This document shows positions 16,253 through 21,267 of a stretch of DNA of 21,267 nucleotides, one piece after another (the stretch's first letter is position 1; every line of letters starts with the position of its first letter). Under the pieces are notes generated by a model. The model ran no database searches. It saw only the letters and a program-made list of their open reading frames with translations, and was not told where the DNA came from. The DNA is from Firmicutes bacterium CAG:170 (lineage in GTDB: Bacteria > Bacillota > Clostridia > Oscillospirales > Oscillospiraceae). The DNA lies in assembly GCA_000436735.1 (NCBI GenBank), contig FR887185.1, forward strand, positions 610 through 21,876. The letters are read 5' to 3'. A program made the translations under genes and the position numbers.

Positions 16253-16759
16253 TCACTCCTCCGCGCTGAATTTTTTTCGGAAGAGGGGCTTGATGCCGCC
16301 CGCCTCCAGAATGGACAGGACGAAATCACCAAAAACCTCGCCCTGCAATACCTCGCCGCTCTCCACGCAGGTGAGCGTGCCGTTCTTCAGATCCAGCTCC
16401 ACCCTCTCGCCGTTTTTCACATGCTCCGCCGCGCCCTTGCAAACGAGCAGCGGCAGGCCGAGATTGATGCTGTTGCGGTAGAAGATGCGGGCGAAGCTGT
16501 CGGCCACGACCGCCGCCGCGCCCATGTTCAGAAGCGCGATCGGCGCATGCTCTCTTGACGAGCCGCAGCCGAAATTCCGGCCCGCGACCACGATGCCGCC
16601 CTTCGGGAAGCCCGGCGCGATGGCCTCGTCGATGCCCGCGAAGCAGTGGCTTCCGATCTGCTTATGATCGGTCAGCTCCAGAAAACGGCCGGGGTAGATC
16701 TGATCGGTGTCGATGTTGTTTCCCAATACAAGCGCTTTTCCGCGCAGAAGCTGTTCCAT
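16253..16759 (-). CDS. leuD: Aconitase-superfamily hydratase small subunit (LeuD type)
   Basis: The 168-residue product contains NNIDTDQIYPGRFLELTD (14-31), the active-site loop GCGSSREHAP (64-73) and ARIFYRNSINLGLP (90-103), all diagnostic of 3-isopropylmalate/homoaconitate-type small subunits. It pairs with the large subunit encoded 18 bases upstream to form a 4Fe-4S isomerase/hydratase. ATG 16759 has AGGAGG 10 bases upstream. Isopropylmalate isomerisation in leucine synthesis is the default call. The absence of leuA and leuB and the short archaeal-like subunits leave room for a related substrate such as citraconate, homoaconitate or dimethylmalate. Confidence 0.85.
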   Translation of the reverse strand: MEQLLRGKALVLGNNIDTDQIYPGRFLELTDHKQIGSHCFAGIDEAIAPGFPKGGIVVAGRNFGCGSSREHAPIALLNMGAAAVVADSFARIFYRNSINLGLPLLVCKGAAEHVKNGERVELDLKNGTLTCVESGEVLQGEVFGDFVLSILEAGGIKPLFRKKFSAEE

Positions 16760-16777
16760 TTTTCAGCCGCCTCCTTC

Positions 16778-18028
16778 TCAGAGCACCGTCCGCGGGTCGG
16801 TCAGGCGTCCTGTCAGGGCGCTGGCCGCGACCGTCGCGGGGCTTGCCAGATAGATCTTCGCGTTTCTGTGTCCCATCCGTCCGGGGAAGTTCCGGTTGGA
16901 GGCCGTGACGCAGACCTCGCCCTCCGCCAGAACACCCTCATGCGCGCTCAGGCACGGGCCGCAGCCCGGCGTGGAGATCGTCGCGCCCGCGTCCAGCAGC
17001 TCCTGAAGGACGCCCTCCGCAATGCAGCGCTTGAGCACCTCGTCGGAGGCCGGAATGACGATCAGTCGCACGTTCGGTGCGATCTTTTTCCCGCGCAGGA
17101 TGCTGGCCGCCGCCGCAAAGTCCGTGAAGCGGCCGCCGGTGCAGGTGCCGATGAAGCACTGGTTGACCGGGATGCCGGCCTCCTGCGAGATCGGATGCAC
17201 GTTATCCACGCTCGACGGCGCGGAGACCTGCGGCTCCAGCTCATCGATGTCAAACACATAGGACTGCGCATAGACGTAGCCGGGGTCGGTATACTGAACC
17301 GTATAGGGACGCACCGCGCGGGTGCGGATAAAGTCAAGGACCATGTCGTTCGGCTGGATGTACGCCGTTTTTGCACCCATCTCCACCGCCATGTTGCAGA
17401 GCACCATCCGCTCGGCAAGGCCAAGCTCCTCGACGTAGGTGCCGGTGAAGTCCACCGCCTTGTAGACGGCGCCGTCTGCCTTCATCTGCCCGAGCACATA
17501 AAGGATCACGTCCTTCGGCAGGACGCCGGGCTGCGGATGGCCATTGATCTGGATCTCAATGATCTCCGGCACACGGAACCAGAGCTGGCCCGTGAGCATG
17601 ATCGTCGCCAGGTCGGTCGCGCCGACGCCCGTGCCCATCGCACCCATCGCACCGTGGGTCGTGGTGTGTGAGTCCGTCGCCACGATGATATCGCCCGGAC
17701 AGATCACGCCGCGCTCCATCATGACCTGATGGCAGACGCCCTTGTTGATGTCAAAATGATAGGTGAGCTGCTGCTCCTGCGCAAATTCGCGCATTTTCTT
17801 GTGGATCTCCGCCGTGGCGATCGTGGGCGCGGGCGCGTAGTGGTCAAATACGAACGCCAGCCGGTCCTTGTCCCAGACCTTTTTCCCGTTCATCTCCCAG
17901 AAGGAGAGCACGGTCTGGAGATACAGGTCGTTGATCTCGGCGAAGGACACATCCGCCATGACGATCTCGCCTGTGCGCACCGTCTGCCGTCCGCTTGCCT
18001 TCGCAAGAATTTTTTCTATCGCATGCAT
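16778..18028 (-). CDS. leuC: Aconitase-superfamily hydratase large subunit (LeuC type)
   Basis: The 416-residue product has the aconitase signatures DSHTTTHGAMGAMGTGVGATD (119-139), CFIGTCTGGRFTD (291-303) with cluster Cys296, and TPGCGPCLSAHEG (353-365) with Cys356 and Cys359. NRNFPGRMGH (378-387) binds substrate in the family. At 416 residues it belongs to the shorter LeuC2/HacA/DmdA-like branch rather than the 466-residue E. coli LeuC branch. It isomerises or hydrates a branched hydroxy-di/tricarboxylate using a 4Fe-4S cluster. Start ATG 18028 has GAGGA 8 bases upstream. It leads a two-gene operon with leuD. Confidence 0.87.
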   Translation of the reverse strand: MHAIEKILAKASGRQTVRTGEIVMADVSFAEINDLYLQTVLSFWEMNGKKVWDKDRLAFVFDHYAPAPTIATAEIHKKMREFAQEQQLTYHFDINKGVCHQVMMERGVICPGDIIVATDSHTTTHGAMGAMGTGVGATDLATIMLTGQLWFRVPEIIEIQINGHPQPGVLPKDVILYVLGQMKADGAVYKAVDFTGTYVEELGLAERMVLCNMAVEMGAKTAYIQPNDMVLDFIRTRAVRPYTVQYTDPGYVYAQSYVFDIDELEPQVSAPSSVDNVHPISQEAGIPVNQCFIGTCTGGRFTDFAAAASILRGKKIAPNVRLIVIPASDEVLKRCIAEGVLQELLDAGATISTPGCGPCLSAHEGVLAEGEVCVTASNRNFPGRMGHRNAKIYLASPATVAASALTGRLTDPRTVL

Positions 18029-18096
18029 GGTCGTTTTCCTCGCTTTCTTTCCGCCGGAACGCCCCGCTCGGAGGCAGGCCCTGTCATTCTCTTTTC

Positions 18097-18124
18097 AGAA
18101 TAAGCGTTCCGCGCGGAAAGTCAA
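18097..18124 (-). promoter_or_regulatory. Putative sigma-A promoter of leuCD
   Basis: On the minus strand TTGACT (18119-18124), a 16-base spacer and TATTCT (18097-18102) lie about 70 bases upstream of the leuC ATG. A perfect palindrome fills most of the spacer. No T-box or other leader structure is apparent between here and leuC. Confidence 0.6.
18107..18118. promoter_or_regulatory. 12-bp palindrome in the leuCD promoter spacer
   Basis: TTCCGCGCGGAA (18107-18118) is perfectly self-complementary and lies between the -35 and -10 boxes, a classical place for a repressor operator. The binding protein is unknown, and a chance GC-rich palindrome is possible. Confidence 0.4.
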
Positions 18125-18219
18125 TTGAAAAGGCAAAACACGCGCTTGTAATTTGTGCCGTCCCCCGTTGATGCACGTCCGCCGTTTTCGGATATCCTCG
18201 GATTTTCCGCCCGCCGCTA

Positions 18220-18248
18220 TTCCAATTTCGGCGCGGAGCCGCTATAAT
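18220..18248 (+). promoter_or_regulatory. Weak promoter candidate for the small zinc-ribbon gene
   Basis: A consensus -10 box TATAAT (18243-18248) has a poor -35 match TTCCAA (18220-18225) at 17 bases. The start site would be near 18255, giving a leader of about 110 bases that contains a 7-bp hairpin (18273-18279 with 18289-18295). The rest of 18125-18363 shows no other feature I can support. Confidence 0.45.
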
Positions 18249-18363
18249 AGAAAGAAAGCAGCATTTCCATGCGTCTGCGGCCCTTGCGCGCAGACCGGGC
18301 GCGGCGTACCGGCTTCGCCGTCCCGCCTTTGTCTCTTTTATACAAAGCCGCACAGGAGGATCT

Positions 18364-18616
18364 ATGGAACTTTACGAAGAAATCGAATTGCAGGAATGCC
18401 CCATCTGCGGCGGCCCCGCCGCGCTGGAGGAGGAAAACGACTGGTCGTTCTACGTCGCGTGTCTCGACTGCGGCGCGCATACCGCCGATATCCGAGCCGG
18501 GCGCACCCCCCGCCGATATCCGCTACGCCTCCGGCGATACCCGCCGCGACGCCGCCCAGCGCGCCGCGCATCTCTGGAACATCGGCAAGGTGCTTTCCAG
18601 CAACCCCGGCGACTGA
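18364..18616 (+). pseudogene. Lar-like small zinc-ribbon protein, frameshifted
   Basis: AGGAGG (18354-18359) precedes ATG 18364. The frame begins MELYEEIELQECPICGG and continues through CLDCGAHTADIR, giving paired CPICG and CLDCG knuckles as in small Lar-type zinc ribbons. After codon 44 the family-like continuation (RYASGDTRRDAAQRAAHLWNIGKVLS) is found only in the next frame, ending at TGA 18614-18616. Removing 28 bases between two copies of a 13-base repeat would give an uninterrupted 74-residue protein. Removing one C from the C6 tract at 18506-18511 would also restore frame, with nine extra residues. As sequenced, translation continues in the wrong frame to about 18750. Whether this is a true mutation, a switchable site or a sequencing error cannot be told here. 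The function of intact relatives is poorly known. Confidence 0.65.
18482..18522 (+). repeat. 13-base direct repeat offset by 28 bases, flanking a C6 tract
   Basis: CCGCCGATATCCG occurs at 18482-18494 and 18510-18522. The 28-base offset (27 + 1) breaks the reading frame of the zinc-ribbon gene. The C6 run (18506-18511) abuts the second copy, so both repeat recombination and homopolymer slippage could change the frame. Confidence 0.85.
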
Positions 18617-18666
18617 AGCGCCGCCGCGTCCGCTTCGGCTCAGCATTTTGCACCGCCGCACTCATT

Positions 18667-18704
18667 AAAAAGCGCCCGCAGGATCTCTCCTGCGGGCGTT
18701 TGCT
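18667..18704. terminator. Bidirectional terminator between the small zinc-ribbon gene and rny
   Basis: An 11-bp perfect stem (18673-18683 with 18688-18698) closes a TCTC loop. The flanks are A-rich on the left and T-rich on the right, so U-tails exist in both directions. It lies 9 bases past the rny stop and about 50 bases past the small gene's stop, serving both convergent units. Confidence 0.9.
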
Positions 18705-18712
18705 TTGTTTTC

Positions 18713-20272
18713 TTACTTCGCGTAATCGACGGCCTTCGTCTCGCGGATGACGTTGATCTTGATCTGGCCGGGATACTCCAGCTCGGACTCGATCTTGCGC
18801 GCAAGGTCGTGCGCCAGCAGGATCATGTTGTCCTCGGAGACCTCCTCCGGCTTGACCATGATACGTACCTCGCGGCCGGCCTGGATGGCGTAGGACTTGT
18901 CCACGCCCGGGAAGGAATTGGTCAGCTCTTCGAGCTTTTCCAGACGGCGGATATAGTTCTCGACGTTCTCGCGTCTTGCACCGGGGCGTGCAGCGGAGAT
19001 CGCGTCGGCCGCCTGAACGAGGCAGGCAATGATGGTCTGCGGCTCCACATCGCCATGGTGCGCCTCGATGGCGTTGATGACGACGGGGCTTTCCTTGTAC
19101 TTTCTGGCAAGCTCCACGCCCAGCTGAACGTGGCTGCCCTCCATCTCGTGATCGACGGACTTGCCGAGGTCATGCAGCAGGCCCGCGCGCTTGGCCAGCG
19201 TCACATCCACGCCCAGCTCGCTTGCGAGCAGGCCCGCGATGTGCGCGACCTCGATGGAGTGGTTGAGCACGTTCTGGCCATAGGACGTGCGGTATTTCTG
19301 ACGGCCAAGGAGCTTGATCAGCTCCGGGTGCAGATTGTGGATGCCGGTTTCGAACGTCGCGCGTTCGCCCTCGACCTTGATCGTGTGCTCGACCTCGCGG
19401 CGGGCCTTTTCGACCATGTCCTCGATGCGGGTCGGGTGGATACGGCCGTCGGCGATGAGCTTCTCCAGCGCCAGACGCGCCACCTCACGGCGCACCGGGT
19501 CAAAGGAGGACACCGTAATGGCCTCGGGCGTATCGTCGATGATCAGATCGACGCCCGTGATCGTTTCGAGCGTGCGGATGTTGCGGCCCTCGCGGCCGAT
19601 GATGCGGCCCTTCATTTCGTCGTTGGGAAGCGGCACGACGGATACCGTCGCCTCCGCCGCATGATCGGCAGCGCAGCGCTGGATGGCGGTCGTGATGATC
19701 TCGCGGGCCTTCTGGTCGGCCTCCTCCTTCATCTGCGCCTCGATCTCCTTGATCTTCATGGCCGTCTCGTGACGGACCTCGGATTCCACATTGCTCAGAA
19801 GGTACGCCTTGGCGTCCTCCTGCGTCAGGCCGCTGATCTTTTCGAGCATATCGAGCTGGCTCTTCTTGATCTTGGCGACCTCTTCCTGCTGGTTCTGGAC
19901 GGCGGCGATGCGCTTTGCCAGATCCTCTTCCTTCTTCTCGTGGATGTCCAGCTTCTTGTCGAGAGATTCTTCCTTCTGCTGGAGGCGGCGTTCCTGCTTC
20001 TGCAGCTCGTTTCTGCGCTCCTTGTTTTCTCTTTCCTGTTCGGTTCGCGTTTTATGGATCTCTTCCTTGGCCTCAAGCAGCATCTCGCGCTTCTTGTTCT
20101 CACCGCCGCGGATCGCTTCGTTGATGATACGCTTCGCCTCTTCCTCGGCGCTGCCGATCTCCTTTTCGGCGACCTTCTTGCGATAGGTAACGCCAAGCAC
20201 GAAGAACAGCGCGCCAAACACGACGAGGCCGGCTGCGATGCCAAGGAGGAAGGATATCACATGAAATTCCAT
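18713..20272 (-). CDS. rny: Ribonuclease Y
   Basis: The product has 519 residues from ATG 20272, the normal length for RNase Y. It has an N-terminal membrane anchor (about 4-28), a long charged coiled coil (about 35-195), a KH domain with GRIIGREGRN (222-231), and an HD domain with HSIEVAHIAGLLASELG (338-354) and the metal-binding pair in LLHDLGK (His367, Asp368). It is a membrane-bound endoribonuclease that starts mRNA decay in Firmicutes. The start is slightly open: AGGAGG lies 14 bases before ATG 20272, and an in-frame GTG at 20287 is almost on top of that site. ATG fits family length and the membrane anchor better. The gene is monocistronic, with its own promoter and terminator. Confidence 0.96.
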   Translation of the reverse strand: MEFHVISFLLGIAAGLVVFGALFFVLGVTYRKKVAEKEIGSAEEEAKRIINEAIRGGENKKREMLLEAKEEIHKTRTEQERENKERRNELQKQERRLQQKEESLDKKLDIHEKKEEDLAKRIAAVQNQQEEVAKIKKSQLDMLEKISGLTQEDAKAYLLSNVESEVRHETAMKIKEIEAQMKEEADQKAREIITTAIQRCAADHAAEATVSVVPLPNDEMKGRIIGREGRNIRTLETITGVDLIIDDTPEAITVSSFDPVRREVARLALEKLIADGRIHPTRIEDMVEKARREVEHTIKVEGERATFETGIHNLHPELIKLLGRQKYRTSYGQNVLNHSIEVAHIAGLLASELGVDVTLAKRAGLLHDLGKSVDHEMEGSHVQLGVELARKYKESPVVINAIEAHHGDVEPQTIIACLVQAADAISAARPGARRENVENYIRRLEKLEELTNSFPGVDKSYAIQAGREVRIMVKPEEVSEDNMILLAHDLARKIESELEYPGQIKINVIRETKAVDYAK

Positions 20273-20382
20273 AACCTGCGGACACACCTCCTGTTCTTTT
20301 GAATTGGGTATTGCTCTGAATCAGTCAAGCCTTGGCCGGCGTCCCCTACTGCCAACCTCCAGCCATACAAATCCTACGTTAT

Positions 20383-20411
20383 ATTGTACCGTTTCCCGGA
20401 TAGTCTGTCAA
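20383..20411 (-). promoter_or_regulatory. Sigma-A promoter of rny
   Basis: On the minus strand a consensus -35 TTGACA (20406-20411) is separated by exactly 17 bases from TACAAT (20383-20388). It predicts a start near 20376 and a leader of about 100 bases before the rny ATG. Confidence 0.85.
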
Positions 20412-20492
20412 GCAAGAATTGTGCAAACTGCCTGCTGCCTCCTCCCAAAATCGGACATATTAGACAGATTGCCGCAGTCATTTCCAGAAAGA

Positions 20493-20530
20493 AACCGTAC
20501 ATTTCCCGTGATTCCGGCAAATGTACGGTT
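20493..20530. repeat. 12-bp inverted repeat between bioY and the rny promoter
   Basis: AACCGTACATTT (20493-20504) and AAATGTACGGTT (20519-20530) are perfect complements. The loop can add CCG/CGG pairing and leave a 6-base apex. On the minus strand it is followed by TTTCTTTCT, so it could be a second terminator for bioY. Its position about 80 bases upstream of the rny -35 box also allows a regulatory role. Confidence 0.55.
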
Positions 20531-20559
20531 GACTTTCGAAAAAAAGTGTGGCAGTCTAC

Positions 20560-20590
20560 AAAAAGAGGCTCAGCCCGCCTTCGGGAGCCT
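20560..20590 (-). terminator. Intrinsic terminator overlapping the bioY stop codon
   Basis: On the minus strand AGGCTC (20585-20590) pairs with GAGCCT (20566-20571) around an inner CCG/CGG stem with a small bulge, followed directly by CTTTTT (20560-20565). The stem includes the last bioY codons and its TGA (20570-20572). Confidence 0.65.
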
Positions 20591-21106
20591 GCGTTCGACC
20601 GCGACGCACAGCGCGCTTCCCACCGCGATCTTGAGCATATCGCCGGGCAGATAGATCAGCATTCCGCTGCGCATGACCTGCCAGAAGGTGAGGCCCTTTC
20701 CAAGATAGCCGTTGGCGATCAGCGCCATATACGGCACGCCGATGGCATAGAGGACGGCAAGCCCGGCCAGCATCGCCAGCGCCGTGCGCCAGAATTTGAG
20801 CGGCCGCTTCGCCAGAACCCCGATCACCCACGCCGCCGGGATCAGGCCCAGCAGGAAGCCGAACGTCGGCTGAAGCACATAGGAAAAGCCGCCGCCCTGC
20901 GCGAAGATCGGTACGCCGACCAGCCCCAGCAGCACATAGACCGCCTGCGACAGCGCGCCGTATTTGCGCCCCAGAAGCACGCCCGCCATCGCCGTAAAAA
21001 GGAATTGCAGCGTGATGGAGGCCAGTACGAACTTAAAGCCAAGGAATGCGCCGATCGCAGTCAGCGCGGCAAACAGAGCGGTCAGGATCAGATCTTTTAC
21101 TTTCAT
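20570..21106 (-). CDS. bioY: Biotin ECF transporter substrate-binding protein BioY
   Basis: The 178-residue, highly hydrophobic protein has about six membrane helices. It carries the BioY signature GVPIFAQGGGFSYVLQPTFGFLLG (64-87, split here around its glycine-rich core) and YLPGDMLK (152-159), which binds biotin in the family. It captures biotin in the membrane and works with shared EcfA/A'/T energising subunits, not in this window, or possibly alone. Start ATG 21106 has AGGAG 6 bases upstream. The gene stands alone behind a BirA-type operator, so it should be shut off when biotin is plentiful. Confidence 0.95.
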   Translation of the reverse strand: MKVKDLILTALFAALTAIGAFLGFKFVLASITLQFLFTAMAGVLLGRKYGALSQAVYVLLGLVGVPIFAQGGGFSYVLQPTFGFLLGLIPAAWVIGVLAKRPLKFWRTALAMLAGLAVLYAIGVPYMALIANGYLGKGLTFWQVMRSGMLIYLPGDMLKIAVGSALCVAVERRLPKAG

Positions 21107-21117
21107 TGTGTCTCCTA

Positions 21118-21150
21118 TTGTAAACCGTTTTTATCGTTTGTGGTTTACAA
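21118..21150. promoter_or_regulatory. BirA (biotin repressor) operator
   Basis: TTGTAAACC (21118-21126) and GGTTTACAA (21142-21150) form a perfect inverted repeat with a 15-base spacer, matching the known bacterial BirA operator pattern TTGTAAACC-N14/15-GGTTTACAA. It lies between the bioY promoter -10 box and the ribosome site, overlapping the predicted transcription start, so a bifunctional BirA with biotinyl-AMP would block bioY transcription. Confidence 0.9.
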
Positions 21151-21154
21151 TCGA

Positions 21155-21183
21155 AGTATAGCATGTTACAATGGAAAAATCAA
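21155..21183 (-). promoter_or_regulatory. Sigma-A promoter of bioY
   Basis: On the minus strand TTGATT (21178-21183), 17 bases, and TATACT (21155-21160). The predicted start near 21148 falls inside the BirA operator. Confidence 0.7.
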
Positions 21184-21205
21184 TAGGAATGCCTCCGGCA
21201 ATCCA

Positions 21206-21231
21206 CTCTTTTCTGTCTTGGCAGAAAAGAG
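21206..21231. terminator. Hairpin near the right edge
   Basis: CTCTTTTCTG (21206-21215) pairs perfectly with CAGAAAAGAG (21222-21231) around a 6-base loop. No gene is visible next to it within the window, so it may end a gene entering from the right or be a dispersed repeat. Flanking T-runs are weak. Confidence 0.45.
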
Positions 21232-21251
21232 ACGGTTTCAACCCCGCTTTC

Positions 21252-21267
21252 TTTCTCATATGAGAAA
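21252..21267. repeat. Perfect 16-bp palindrome cut by the window end
   Basis: TTTCTCATATGAGAAA reads the same on both strands and ends at the last base of the window, so its true extent is unknown. No gene is assigned to it. Confidence 0.45.

Noticed and set aside
18809..20302. A 497-codon plus-strand frame opposite rny
   Set aside because: Leu/Asp-rich shadow of the coiled-coil and HD coding sequence of RNase Y.
1..21267. CRISPR arrays, tRNA/rRNA genes, transposases, phage genes
   Set aside because: No regularly spaced repeats, RNA gene signatures or mobile-element proteins could be seen anywhere in the window.

Overview
The window comes from a GC-rich, low-motility-signal Firmicute, most likely a Clostridia/Oscillospirales-type gut bacterium. 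The evidence is indirect. It has RNase Y, a BioY biotin transporter behind a Firmicutes-style BirA operator, YesM/YesN-type two-component genes, a lipoprotein sugar-binding protein, strong AGGAGG ribosome sites, and high GC with long spurious antisense frames. No rRNA, tRNA, insertion sequence or CRISPR array was seen. Almost everything reads on the minus strand, so transcription runs from high to low coordinates.

Region 1 (1-6001) is an aldarate (galactarate-type) catabolic module. A minus-strand operon runs AEC-family carrier, LarA-type nickel-pincer racemase/epimerase, galactarate dehydratase GarD, class I (DapA-like) aldolase, then tartronate semialdehyde reductase GarR. The C-terminal end of a type-2 glycerate kinase converges on it from the left edge. 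Read together this is galactarate -> 5-dehydro-4-deoxyglucarate -> pyruvate + tartronate semialdehyde -> glycerate -> 2-phosphoglycerate. A DapA-family aldolase takes the place of GarL, and the LarA homologue is an added step of unknown substrate.

Region 2 (6057-16187) is a sugar uptake and sensing module. Two CUT1 permease genes and a 1036-residue cytoplasmic GH106-like glycosidase form one unit. A terminator-like hairpin separates it from a histidine kinase/AraC-type response regulator pair with its own promoter. The substrate-binding lipoprotein follows with another promoter. No ABC ATPase is present, so a shared MsmK/UgpC-type ATPase encoded elsewhere is expected. A hairpin between the binding protein and the AEC gene may set different expression levels for uptake and catabolism. 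A glycoside could be imported, cleaved inside the cell, and its acid part degraded by region 1; this link is inference.

Region 3 (16188-18124) is a two-gene unit for an aconitase-superfamily hydratase (LeuC/LeuD type) without leuA or leuB. It is bounded by a very strong intrinsic terminator and a promoter with a perfect palindrome in its spacer.

Region 4 (18125-18713) holds a small plus-strand Lar-like zinc-ribbon gene. It is broken by a 28-base repeat offset that includes a C6 tract.

Region 5 (18713-21267) holds housekeeping genes: rny with a near-ideal sigma-A promoter, and bioY with a BirA operator. The right edge is non-coding and contains a hairpin and a perfect palindrome.
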